DNA of 43,444 bases from Gammaproteobacteria bacterium (lineage in GTDB: Bacteria > Pseudomonadota > Gammaproteobacteria > Pseudomonadales > Azotimanducaceae), in the NCBI GenBank assembly GCA_026706665.1, contig JAPOYI010000246.1, forward strand, positions 1-43,444, in the 5' to 3' direction. The notes under the pieces are model-generated. The model saw only the letters and a list, made by a program, of their open reading frames with translations, was not told where the DNA came from and searched no databases. The translations under genes were made by a program, and so were the position numbers. Positions 8,905 to 16,991 of this stretch are shown piece after piece (positions within the stretch are counted from its first letter, which is position 1; each line of letters opens with the position of its first letter).

Positions 8905-9303
8905 TTGCGGCGCGGTCCGGTCAAGTTCGTGTTGGTTCATCACGCGGCATGCGATGCCCGGGTGCACTACCGCATATCCGGGTCGGGAGAGACCGTGGCG
9001 CTGCTGAACGAATCGGAGCGCGCCACGCATGCGAACTCCATCGAAATCGGCCTCGACGGGTCCTTCTCCGAATCACCCCCAGACCAGCGCCAGACCGATG
9101 CCCTGAAAGACCTGCTCCTCGCGCTCAAGCAGCGCTATCCGGACGTGGCCGTGGGCGGACACCGCCAGGTGCGCGGCAGCCGCACGGATTGCCCCGGCCG
9201 CAGATTTCCGCTCAGGGCTCTGCTCGCCTGGTCCCGCTCCGGGCTTATCGAGGCCCGGGACGAGGCGCTGCAGGAAGAGGTTGACCGCCAGTACCGCCCG
9301 TAA
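8905..9303 (+). CDS. compact N-acetylmuramoyl-L-alanine amidase (T7-lysozyme/PGRP fold)
   Basis: A 132-residue zinc amidase that should cut the MurNAc-L-Ala bond of peptidoglycan. Zinc ligands are readable: His in VLVHHAA near the start, and His plus Cys in GGHRQVRGSRTDCPG near residue 95. The core NSIEIGL matches the conserved central strand. TTG at 8905 was chosen because GAGGAGG ends 4 nt before it; a GTG at 8878 would add nine residues and has no such site. The protein lacks a signal peptide and is much shorter than AmpD. It may be cytosolic (cell-wall recycling) or exported by an unseen route. It shares an operon with the PPOX-fold gene, an association with no obvious meaning. Confidence 0.75.
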   Translation: MRRGPVKFVLVHHAACDARVHYRISGSGETVALLNESERATHANSIEIGLDGSFSESPPDQRQTDALKDLLLALKQRYPDVAVGGHRQVRGSRTDCPGRRFPLRALLAWSRSGLIEARDEALQEEVDRQYRP

Positions 9304-9359
9304 ACCTGCGTCTGCCGCTGGCGGGTCTGGGCGGCACGAGACACGGCGCGAGCCTTCGG

Positions 9360-10361
9360 CTACGACGCATTCCACGTTCGGGGCGCTGACAGGTCCCGCG
9401 TAGCGATGCGCTGGCGCAGCAAATGGTGAACGAGGTCGATAGTGGGTGTCGCGATGCCCGCCAGTGCGCCGAGTTCCTGCACCGCGCCGACGATCGCCTC
9501 GTTCTCCAGTGGCCGGCCGAGTTCCAGGTCCTGCAGCATCGAGGTGCGGTGTGCACCGACCTCGGCGGCGCCGTCGATACGGCGTTCGACATCGATGGCG
9601 AAACGCGCCCCGAGCGCTTCCCCCACGGCCTGGGCCTCGACCATCATCGCGCGGGCCACACGGCGCGTGCCGGGGTCCGTCGCCAACACGTCGAGCATCG
9701 CGCCGGTGAGGGCGCTCAAGGGATTGAAGGCGACGTTGCCCCAGAGCTTGATCCATATCTCGTCCCGCATCCGCCGCCGCAGCGGCGCCCGCAAGCCCGC
9801 TTCCGCAAGCACCGAGGCGAGTGTCCGGACGCGTTCGCTGCGCTCGCCGGACGGCTCGCCCAGGACGAACCTGTCTCCGGAAAGGTGACGCACCACGCCG
9901 GGTTCGACGACCTCGCAGGACGGATACACGACGCAGCCGATGGCGCGCTCCGGTCCGATTCCCTGCCACACGCCGCCGCCAGGGTCGACGCTTTCCACGT
10001 GGCGCTCGCCGAACGGCGAGTCCAGGCGGTGGAAGTACCACCACGGGATGCCGTTGACGGCACTTACCACCGCGGTGCGCGGATCGAGGAGCGGCTGCAT
10101 CGGTTCGACAACGGCAGGGATCGAATGCCCCTTCAGGGTGACGATGACGAAGTCCTGCGGCCCAAGCGTCGACGGGTGGTCCGTTGCGGCAACGTTGACA
10201 GTCAGCCGCCCCGCCCCCGTTTCGAGCGTGAGCCCCTGCGCCGCCATGGCGGCGAGATGCGGGCCGCGCGCGACCACCGACACGTCGCACCCGGCCTGCG
10301 CCAGGCGAGCCGCGAGGTAGCCGCCGATCGCGCCGGCGCCGTAGACGCAGATCTTCGTCAT
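9360..10361 (-). CDS. ketopantoate reductase (ApbA/PanE) family protein
   Basis: A 333-residue NADPH-dependent reductase of the 2-dehydropantoate 2-reductase family. The Rossmann motif is VYGAGAIGGYLA at residues 6-17. Conserved catalytic-region landmarks are TLKGHSIP, SAVNGIPWWYF and the lysine/asparagine segment EIWIKLWGNVAFNP, followed by the C-terminal domain with LELGRPLENEAI. Relatives make pantoate for CoA synthesis, but many paralogues of this type reduce other 2-keto acids. It lies 52 nt downstream of the acyl-CoA ligase gene on the same strand, probably in one operon. That fits a catabolic role at least as well as pantothenate synthesis. Confidence 0.8.
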   Translation of the reverse strand: MTKICVYGAGAIGGYLAARLAQAGCDVSVVARGPHLAAMAAQGLTLETGAGRLTVNVAATDHPSTLGPQDFVIVTLKGHSIPAVVEPMQPLLDPRTAVVSAVNGIPWWYFHRLDSPFGERHVESVDPGGGVWQGIGPERAIGCVVYPSCEVVEPGVVRHLSGDRFVLGEPSGERSERVRTLASVLAEAGLRAPLRRRMRDEIWIKLWGNVAFNPLSALTGAMLDVLATDPGTRRVARAMMVEAQAVGEALGARFAIDVERRIDGAAEVGAHRTSMLQDLELGRPLENEAIVGAVQELGALAGIATPTIDLVHHLLRQRIATRDLSAPRTWNAS

Positions 10362-10413
10362 CGTCGCAGGCCTTTCGGGACCACGGGCTCCAAGACGCCG
10401 CCGGGGCGGGCGT

Positions 10414-11901
10414 TCATTCGCCCAGGCCCAATGCCGAGGCGAGCCCGATGCGCTGGATCTTGCCGGTGGCGCCCTTCGGAATCACGTCGACGAACACGAT
10501 GGTGCGGGGCACCTTGAAGTCCGCCAGGCGCATCGCGGCGAAAGCCCTGAGCGCGTCGGCTTCGACCGCGTGGCCCTCGGCCTGGACGACTACCGCGGCC
10601 ACGTCTTCACCGAGCCGGCGGTGCGGCATGGCAAACGTGCATGCCTCGGCGACGGCGGGGTGGTCGAGCAATACCTCGTCCACCTCCAGCGGCGCGATTT
10701 TCTCGCCGCCCCGGTTGATGATCTCCTTCAGGCGCCCCGTCACCTTCACGTAGCCGTCGCCGTCCATGTAGCCCTGGTCTCCGGTGCGGAACCAGTCGCC
10801 GAAAAACGCCTGGGCGTTCGCTTCCGGGTTTGCCAGGTACCCGGCCATGACGTTGGCGCCCCGAATGACGATCTCTCCTTCCGTTCCGGCCTCGAGGGCA
10901 ACGCCATCGGCGTCCATGACGGCCACTTCCGGACCCGCGGCGGGACCGACGAAGCCCGCCTTGCGCGGCGCCGGCGGCAGGGGGTTCGAGCACATCTGGT
11001 GCGCCGCTTCGGTCATGGCGTACGCCTCGATGACCGGCGCCCCGAACGTCTCTTCCAGGGCGGTCATCACGGGGGGCGGCAGCGAAGCCGAGGACGAGCG
11101 GATGAACCGCAACGCGGCTCTCTCGATCCGTTCGCGGTTGCGGGGGGCGCGGGCGAGGATCGCCTGGTGCATGGTCGGCACCGCGCTGTACCAGGTCGGC
11201 GCGGCCGCCTCCAGCCAGGCGAAGAAGCGCAGCCCGTCGAATCCCGGCGTGCAACAGACCGACGCGCCGCTAGAGAGACTCGCGAGCACCGGCGCCATCA
11301 GGCCATGAATGTGAAACAGCGGCATGACGTTGAGGCAGGTGTCGGCGGACGACAGGGACAGCGTGCGCGCGATGTTGCGCGCGGAGGCGCGAAGGTTCGC
11401 CTGGGTCAAGGGGACCATCTTTGGCCGCGAGGTCGTGCCCGAGGTATGGAGGACCAGCGCTGTTGCGTCGTCCCCGCGGGTCTCCGCCGGAGCTTCAGCA
11501 TCCGCCGACAGCGAGAACGCCCCCGCCCGGCTTTCCTCTCGCAGGCGAAAGATGCGCAATCCCCGCCGCGCGGCCACCGTGACGGCGGGACTGTCCGCGC
11601 CTTCGGCAACGACCAGCGCCGAAGCATCGAGGTCGGACAGGTAGAAGTCGAACTCGTCCTCCTTGTACGCGGGATTTAGGGGGGCGACCGCGCACCACGG
11701 CGCCATGCATGCGAACGCGCCGGCCATAGCCGGGCCGTTCGGCAGGACGATGGCGACCCGGTCCTCCGGGCCGATGCCGGCACCCCTGAGCACCCGGCCC
11801 GTGAGCGCCGCCTGGGCCTTGAGCGCGGCGTAGGACACGGGCTCGCGGTTCGGCGCCCGGATGGCGGGGGCGTCGTCGGGACCGGCGATCAAACCATCCA
11901 T
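10414..11901 (-). CDS. AMP-forming acyl-CoA ligase, oxalyl-CoA synthetase (AAE3/Pcs60)-like
   Basis: A 495-residue ANL-superfamily ligase joining a carboxylate to CoA through an acyl-adenylate. The P-loop is LHTSGTTSRPKMVPL, the A5 region is EAYAMTEAAHQM, A7 is WFRTGDQGYMD, and the hinge and C-terminal Lys region is GRLKEIINRGGEKI...PKGATGKIQR. The segments MPLFHIHGL, PTWYSAVPTMHQAIL and IRSSSASLPPPV closely resemble the plant/yeast oxalate-CoA ligase group. Oxalate or a related short diacid is therefore plausible but unproven. ATG 11901 is preferred over a GTG/TTG-type extension to 12048, because MDGLIAGPDDAPAIR is the normal family N-terminus. Upstream gene of a likely pair with the ketopantoate reductase-like gene. 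Confidence 0.85.
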   Translation of the reverse strand: MDGLIAGPDDAPAIRAPNREPVSYAALKAQAALTGRVLRGAGIGPEDRVAIVLPNGPAMAGAFACMAPWCAVAPLNPAYKEDEFDFYLSDLDASALVVAEGADSPAVTVAARRGLRIFRLREESRAGAFSLSADAEAPAETRGDDATALVLHTSGTTSRPKMVPLTQANLRASARNIARTLSLSSADTCLNVMPLFHIHGLMAPVLASLSSGASVCCTPGFDGLRFFAWLEAAAPTWYSAVPTMHQAILARAPRNRERIERAALRFIRSSSASLPPPVMTALEETFGAPVIEAYAMTEAAHQMCSNPLPPAPRKAGFVGPAAGPEVAVMDADGVALEAGTEGEIVIRGANVMAGYLANPEANAQAFFGDWFRTGDQGYMDGDGYVKVTGRLKEIINRGGEKIAPLEVDEVLLDHPAVAEACTFAMPHRRLGEDVAAVVVQAEGHAVEADALRAFAAMRLADFKVPRTIVFVDVIPKGATGKIQRIGLASALGLGE

Positions 11902-12088
11902 GGAACAAACTTCGTAAACGAGCCAGTGGCCGGGGGGCGCTCCCGGCGCGCGGATTGTAGCCTGTATCGCCGAACCTGGGCGGTAACGGCGGGCCGGGGT
12001 GAGGGCACGGCCGCATCGCCGATTGCGCCCCTCGCCCGTTTCCGCCAAAGTTGCGTTTCGTTTCTGGTTGGCAGGTGGTCCGAACGAG

Positions 12089-12988
12089 ATGAAAGCGGCA
12101 CCGATATGGATTCCCGTGTTGGCGGCCCTGGCCGTGTCCGCGGGTGCCGTCGAGCCGGCCGGGCGGGTGTCCCACCCGGAACTTCCGGAAATCAGCGGGA
12201 TCGTGAAGTCGAGCTACGGCGACTTCTACTGGGTGCACAACGACAGCGGGGACCTCCCGCGCGTCTACGCCATCGACGCGGACTCGCGCCCGGTCAAGCC
12301 GCCCTACCTCCGGGTCTCTACCGACGAGTGGCCGGGACACCGGATCGACAACGCCTGGCATACGGACTGGGAGGACATCGCGCTCGCGAACGGGGTGCTG
12401 TACCTGGCCGATGTCGGCAACAACGGCAACGCCCGCCGCGACCTCGGCGTCTACGCCGTCAACGAAGCCGACCCGCGAACCGTCGCCACGATGCGCGCGC
12501 TCAGGTTCATTCCGATCCGCTACCCGGACCAGCAGAAGTTCCCGGCCGAACAGTGGCACTTCGACTGCGAGGCCGTGTTCGCGGCGGACGGCAAGCTCTA
12601 TTTCCTGACGAAACACCGCCGCCCCGGCGAGCACGTCTCCTCGGAACCCGGCGTCAAGCTCTATCGGCTGGACACCGAGCACCTCGACCGGGAGAACGTC
12701 CTGACCCTCGTCGGCCGGCGGGACGACGTGGTGATGGCCACCGGCGCGGACCTGTCCCCCGACGCCATGCGGCTCGCCGTCGCGACCTACAGCGCGCTGT
12801 GGATATTCGATCGGCCCGAGACCGGGGACAACTGGCTTGCCGGGAAAGCCAGCAGGCTCAAGCTCAGGACATCGGTCGCGAAGCAGCTCGAAGCCGTCGC
12901 GTGGGACGACGAGTCCACGTTGCGACTGGTGAATGAGCAGCGCGACGTGATGCGCGCCCACGTTTCCGATTTCTCGGCGGTGCCGTAA
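12089..12988 (+). CDS. secreted propeller-like protein of unknown function
   Basis: A 299-residue protein with an N-terminal signal peptide (MKAAPIWIPVLAALAVSAGA), so it is exported. The mature part opens with ELPEISGIVKS...FYWVHNDSGD and continues with repeated blade-like strands (VLYLADVGNNG, KLYFLTKHRR, ALWIFDRPE). This pattern is shared by hypothetical bacterial proteins with a beta-propeller, phytase-like or SdiA-regulated-like fold. No catalytic residues can be named. Start 12089 was chosen for the signal peptide; a frame open from 11999 would add 30 basic residues before it. It is 10 nt upstream of the nitroreductase gene and probably leads a three-gene operon. Confidence 0.7.
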   Translation: MKAAPIWIPVLAALAVSAGAVEPAGRVSHPELPEISGIVKSSYGDFYWVHNDSGDLPRVYAIDADSRPVKPPYLRVSTDEWPGHRIDNAWHTDWEDIALANGVLYLADVGNNGNARRDLGVYAVNEADPRTVATMRALRFIPIRYPDQQKFPAEQWHFDCEAVFAADGKLYFLTKHRRPGEHVSSEPGVKLYRLDTEHLDRENVLTLVGRRDDVVMATGADLSPDAMRLAVATYSALWIFDRPETGDNWLAGKASRLKLRTSVAKQLEAVAWDDESTLRLVNEQRDVMRAHVSDFSAVP

Positions 12989-12998
12989 GGAATCCACG

Positions 12999-13673
12999 AT
13001 GCGTCACGATCCGGGTCTCTTCGCGACGATGTACAGCGCCCGCGCGTTGCGTCGGTTCAAGCCGGACCCCGTCCCGGAGGACGTGCTGTTCCAGCTACTC
13101 GACGCCGCCATTCGGGCGCCGTCCGGTCAGAACGCGCAGGACTGGCGTTTCGTCCTGGTGCGGGACCCCGAGCACAAGCGAAGGATGCACGAATGGGCGG
13201 CGATCCCCTGGCGCCGCTACCAGGCACGCTTCGGCGGGGATAGTTCAGCGCTGGACGCCCTGCCGAGATCGCAGCGGCTGTCGCTCAGGAGCGTCGAACA
13301 CCTCGTGCGCCACCTCGACCAGACGCCGGTGATCATCGTCGTCCTCGGCCTCAAGGGGCGCCACAGCACCGTCGGCGGCAGCACGTTTCCGGCGGTGCAG
13401 AACCTGCTGCTCGCCGCCCGGGGCATGGGACTCTCGGGTTCGGTGTTCAACTTCCCGCTTGCCCGCGAGGATGCGCTGCGCGACATGCTCGGCATTCCGG
13501 ACAACAACGAGGTCTATTGCGTCGTGCCCGTCGGCTATCCGGCAGACCGGCACGGACCCCTTGGCCGCAAACCTGTTCGCGAGGTGGTCTACGACGGCAG
13601 ATTCGGCGAACGCTGGCCGTTCGCCGAAGCGCAACCGGACGCGGGGTGGCAGGACCGGTGGCTACCGGAATGA
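12999..13673 (+). CDS. nitroreductase family protein
   Basis: A 224-residue FMN-dependent oxidoreductase of the nitroreductase/FMN-reductase fold. The N-terminal signature is SARALRRFKPDPVP, with FMN-phosphate contacts expected from the Arg cluster. AAIRAPSGQNAQDWRFVLVRD follows the usual S-x-x-N-x-Q-x-W pattern. The later helix FPAVQNLLLAARGMGL is also typical. The C-terminal region includes VVPVGYPADRHGPLGRKP. Substrates of this family range from nitroaromatics and quinones to thiazole intermediates and cannot be told from sequence. Its stop overlaps the ATG of the next gene by 4 nt, so it is coupled to the transglutaminase-like gene. Confidence 0.88.
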   Translation: MRHDPGLFATMYSARALRRFKPDPVPEDVLFQLLDAAIRAPSGQNAQDWRFVLVRDPEHKRRMHEWAAIPWRRYQARFGGDSSALDALPRSQRLSLRSVEHLVRHLDQTPVIIVVLGLKGRHSTVGGSTFPAVQNLLLAARGMGLSGSVFNFPLAREDALRDMLGIPDNNEVYCVVPVGYPADRHGPLGRKPVREVVYDGRFGERWPFAEAQPDAGWQDRWLPE

Positions 13674-14380
13674 ACGTGGGTCCCGAAGGGAGGGCGCTGG
13701 CGCATCCTTGGGGAAGGCTCCAGCGAGGGCTCTCCATGCTGATGGTCTGCGTGCTTCCCGCGGCGGCGAATGCCGTGCCTTATGCCTTCGATTCAGGCGA
13801 CTTTCTCGCGGAGTCGAGCGCCTGGGAGGCCTGGGCCGATATGCTGACGCGGCACGCGGCGCAGTTCGACGGGCTCAGGGGCTGTCTCGACGACAAGGCG
13901 GCCTGCACGCGCCGGATGCGGTCGTTGCACGTGGTTCTCTCCCAGGGCACGGCGCTGCCGAGAGAAAAGCAGATCCGGCTCGTCAACCGCTACGTCAACC
14001 GCAAGCGCTACAACGAGGACCGGCGCAAGATCATCCGCAACGAGGAAGGGAAACTGACGATCCCCTCTCACTGGGCAACGCTGGTGGAGTTTCTCGAGAA
14101 AGGGGGCGACTGCGAGGACTTCACGACGGCGAAGTACCTGATGCTGCGGCATTTCGGATTCGCCGCCGAGGACATGCGGGTGGTCGTCGTGTACGACCGC
14201 AGCCAGCGCGCCCATCACGCCGTCCTGGCAGTGCGCTTCGACGGGGAGACGATCTGGGTGCTGGACACCGACAACCGCATTTACCGCAAGCGAAGGCCCC
14301 TGGGATACCGGTACGTCTATGCCGTCAACGAACTCGGCATCTGGGACCACGACATCCGATTGCCGCGCAGGCGGCGGTAG
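13670..14380 (+). CDS. secreted transglutaminase-like cysteine proteinase (BTLCP/Peptidase C93)
   Basis: A 236-residue protein of the bacterial transglutaminase-like cysteine proteinase family, the family that includes the LapG biofilm protease. The catalytic Cys lies in KGGDCEDFTTAKY, the His in AHHAVLAVRF and the Asp in WVLDTDN, in the normal order and spacing. An N-terminal hydrophobic stretch (SMLMVCVLPAAANA) after a basic region is a signal peptide, placing it in the periplasm. ATG 13670 overlaps the nitroreductase stop (ATGA). LapG-type proteases act with the c-di-GMP receptor LapD and a large adhesin; none is in the window, so the substrate is unknown. Confidence 0.85.
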   Translation: MNVGPEGRALAHPWGRLQRGLSMLMVCVLPAAANAVPYAFDSGDFLAESSAWEAWADMLTRHAAQFDGLRGCLDDKAACTRRMRSLHVVLSQGTALPREKQIRLVNRYVNRKRYNEDRRKIIRNEEGKLTIPSHWATLVEFLEKGGDCEDFTTAKYLMLRHFGFAAEDMRVVVVYDRSQRAHHAVLAVRFDGETIWVLDTDNRIYRKRRPLGYRYVYAVNELGIWDHDIRLPRRRR

Positions 14381-14403
14381 TTGGCGGGGACGTAGCGCAG
14401 CGG

Positions 14404-14841
14404 CTACTGGTCGCCGCGAATGTAGTGCTCCAACTGGTCGATAAGCGATGCCTGTTCCGCCATGACCTCGGTGAGGAGGTCGCGCAGCGACAGCATGCCG
14501 ATGACGACGCCCGCATCCACCACCACCAGGTGGCGGATGTGGTGGCGCTGCATGAGTTCCATGCATGCTTCCACGCGCTCGCCGGAGGTCACGGTGACGA
14601 CTTCCTGCGTCATGATCTCCGACACCCGGGTCTGCTTCGACGACTTGTCCTTCAGGATCACCTTGCGGGCGTAGTCACGCTCCGAAACCACGCCCACCAG
14701 CTTGCCGTCCTGCAGCACCGGAAGCGCCCCGACGTGCTCTTCCGCCATCTTCTCGATGGCCTCGTAGACGCTCGCGATCGGCAGGACCGAGTAGATCACG
14801 CCGCGGCCCCGGTGCCGCATTACGTCCCTGACTGTCTTCAT
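14404..14841 (-). CDS. paired CBS-domain protein
   Basis: A 145-residue stand-alone protein made of two CBS motifs (a Bateman module) and little else. The first spans about residues 8-65 (VLPIASVYEAIEKMAEEHVGALPVL). The second spans about residues 75-130 (MTQEVVTVTSGERVEACMEL, then IRHLVVVDAGVVIGMLSLRD). Such modules bind adenine nucleotides or related ligands and tune a partner. ATG 14841 is preferred over an upstream start at 14910, since MKTVRDVM is the usual beginning and GGGAG lies about 8 nt before it. It follows the 2-hydroxyacid dehydrogenase gene by 65 nt on the same strand and may be co-transcribed. Confidence 0.85.
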   Translation of the reverse strand: MKTVRDVMRHRGRGVIYSVLPIASVYEAIEKMAEEHVGALPVLQDGKLVGVVSERDYARKVILKDKSSKQTRVSEIMTQEVVTVTSGERVEACMELMQRHHIRHLVVVDAGVVIGMLSLRDLLTEVMAEQASLIDQLEHYIRGDQ

Positions 14842-14906
14842 AGGCCCGACTCCCGAAACCCACTCGATTGTGCAGCCACTGGGGAGTCCACGGCAAGGCC
14901 CGGGTG

Positions 14907-15878
14907 TCAATACCAGCGTGCCTTGTCGACGACATTGGAGAGCGGCTCTCCCGCGACGAATCGCCGCGCGTTGTCCTTGAGCAGCGCGTAGCGGCGTTCG
15001 GCGATGTCCGCCGCGCCCCCCGTCGCGACGTGCGGCGTGATGAGCACGTTTTCCATGTGCCAGAGCGGGTGGTCCGCCGGCAGCGGTTCAATCTCGAAGA
15101 CATCAAGGCCCGCGCCCGCGATTTCGCCGCCGACGAGCGCCGCGGTGAGGTCGTCCAGCCTGCACGTCATGCCGCGGCCTATGTTGATGAAGCAAGCCGA
15201 TGTCTTCATGCGCCGGAACCGGTCCGCGTTCCACATGAACTCCGTTTCCGGTGTGTGCGGCGCGGTCGTCACGACGAAGTCCGCACACGGCAACAGGCTG
15301 TCCAGTTCGTCGGGAGCGTGCATCTCGGCCGGACAGTCATGTTCGGGGCGGGGGTCGACGCCGATGACCCTCGCCCCGAACGCCGCACATAGCCGCGCCG
15401 TCTCGGCGCCGATGCCGCCGACCCCGACAATGAGCACGGCGGAACCCGGCAGGCTGACGTAGCCGTGTCTGCGGGCTCTCGAATCCCACCTGTTCTCGCG
15501 CTGCGCCGCCACCCAGTACGGCAGGCCCCGCGACAGCGCCAGCATGAACATCATGATGTGATGCGAGATATGGTCCGAGTAGATGCCGCGCGCATTGGTC
15601 ACGGTCACCGGATGGTCGATCAGTTCCGGGTAGTAGTAGCCCGCGAACGGCGCGGCGAAGGGGCTCTGCAGCCAGCGCAGCCTCGCCGCCGCCGGCAACA
15701 TCCCCGGCGAAACCCAACCGTAGACCGCCTCCGCCCGGCCCAGGGCCTCCTCCGCCGCCGCGTCATCCTCCGCCACGACGACATCGAGCCCCGGGACATC
15801 GGCCCGCAATCGCCGCGCCCAGTCGCGCAGCCCGTCGTTGATCGGCGGTGTCATCACCAGCACGGTTTCGTTCGTCAT
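14907..15878 (-). CDS. D-2-hydroxyacid dehydrogenase (NAD(P)-dependent)
   Basis: A 323-residue dehydrogenase interconverting a 2-keto acid and a D-2-hydroxy acid. The Rossmann glycine motif is IVGVGGIGAETARL around residue 150. The Arg-Glu-His catalytic set is visible as INIGRGMTC (Arg), GLDVFEIEPLP (Glu) and ITPHVA (His). A run of His/Met (HISHHIMMFMLA) replaces the usual helix sequence before the cofactor domain. ATG 15878 follows AAGGGGGAACG, a good ribosome-binding site. Substrate is uncertain; glyoxylate, hydroxypyruvate and bulkier keto acids are all possible. Divergent from the ThuA-like gene across 182 bp with no clear motif. Confidence 0.88.
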   Translation of the reverse strand: MTNETVLVMTPPINDGLRDWARRLRADVPGLDVVVAEDDAAAEEALGRAEAVYGWVSPGMLPAAARLRWLQSPFAAPFAGYYYPELIDHPVTVTNARGIYSDHISHHIMMFMLALSRGLPYWVAAQRENRWDSRARRHGYVSLPGSAVLIVGVGGIGAETARLCAAFGARVIGVDPRPEHDCPAEMHAPDELDSLLPCADFVVTTAPHTPETEFMWNADRFRRMKTSACFINIGRGMTCRLDDLTAALVGGEIAGAGLDVFEIEPLPADHPLWHMENVLITPHVATGGAADIAERRYALLKDNARRFVAGEPLSNVVDKARWY

Positions 15879-16060
15879 CGTTCCCCCTTGCGTCCTGGAC
15901 CCTATCTTTAGCGCGTTTTGCCCGGCTTCGCCAACGCGCGTCCATTCTGCCGCGTTCGCAATGGGTGTCCCCGTAGCGGTGGCGCGGGCGGGTTGCCGTT
16001 GGTTTAATTCGGCAAGGGGCCGCGGTCTACGCGGGCAACCGCGAGCACAGGAGAGTCGAA

Positions 16061-16870
16061 ATGGCAGAACGCGTCCATCTTGTTGCCGGAGGCTATCCGC
16101 CCGGTTCCCCCGCCGGGCACGACATGGACTACGCGCGCCTGCGGCTCCTCGGGTTCCTGGCCGAGCACGAAGAAGTCGCCACGTCCGTTGCCGGCGACTT
16201 TGGCGACCTCGACAAGTGGCTGGCCGGCACGCGGCTTCTCATCACCTATGTCGCCGGGCCATACCCCGCGGCAGACCAACTTGGCACGTTGAACGAATGG
16301 CTCGAGGGCGGCGGGCGCTGGTTCGCCCTGCACGGCACGAGCGGCGGGCGCGCGGCCCGCGTTCCCGGCTCGTCTCAACGCCAGATGGTCAGGGAGGCGC
16401 ACCATGAAACCCTCGGGTGCTTCTTCCTGAATCATCCGCCGGTCCGCCGATTCGAAGTCGCGGTCCACGGCCGGCACCCGCTCGCGCGAGGGCTGCCGGA
16501 GACGTTCGAGACCATCGATGAGCTGTACATGGTCCAACCCATCGGCGATGCCGAAGTCCTGCTGACGACGGAGTTGCCGCAGGACCCGTCGCCGCCGGGA
16601 TTCGGCTTTCATTACGACGCCGACACGTCGCTCCTGCCGGACGGCAAGACCCGCGTCCTCGGCTACGTAAAGCAGGCGGGCGACGGTGCCGTTGCCTATG
16701 TCGCCCTGGGTCACTGCCACTCGCCGAGGTCGAATTCGCAGCCGTTCGTGGACGAATCCGTTTCCCGGAACCGGAAGACCCCCAGCGAATTCCGCGGCAG
16801 CTGGAAAAACGGTCCGTTCGAGGCGCTGGTGCGCAATGCCATCGACTGGGGTGTCGGCGAGAGGGCCTGA
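16061..16870 (+). CDS. ThuA-like domain protein
   Basis: A 269-residue protein with the ThuA (trehalose-utilisation) fold, a class-I-glutamine-amidotransferase-like flavodoxin layout. Landmarks: LVAGGYPPGSPAGHDMDYAR near the start, LITYVAGPYPAADQ, a glycine-rich turn GGRWFALHGTSGG, ELYMVQPIGDAEVLL, and the closing VAYVALGHCH...FEALVRNAIDWGV found in ThuA members. The role of ThuA in sugar catabolism is genetic, and no activity has been settled for the fold. ATG 16061 has AGGAGAGTCGAA just upstream. It is monocistronic, divergent from the dehydrogenase and followed by the MFS gene. Confidence 0.8.
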   Translation: MAERVHLVAGGYPPGSPAGHDMDYARLRLLGFLAEHEEVATSVAGDFGDLDKWLAGTRLLITYVAGPYPAADQLGTLNEWLEGGGRWFALHGTSGGRAARVPGSSQRQMVREAHHETLGCFFLNHPPVRRFEVAVHGRHPLARGLPETFETIDELYMVQPIGDAEVLLTTELPQDPSPPGFGFHYDADTSLLPDGKTRVLGYVKQAGDGAVAYVALGHCHSPRSNSQPFVDESVSRNRKTPSEFRGSWKNGPFEALVRNAIDWGVGERA

Positions 16871-16991
16871 GGGCTTTCATGGGAGTACGCCTCCGCCGTC
16901 GGGGTGACGGCCAGCACTTCCTAACGTGTCAGCGATCGGGGGAGCTCCCCCGGCTGAAGGCGCGAGGCGCGGACAGGCGGCCGCGCGACAA

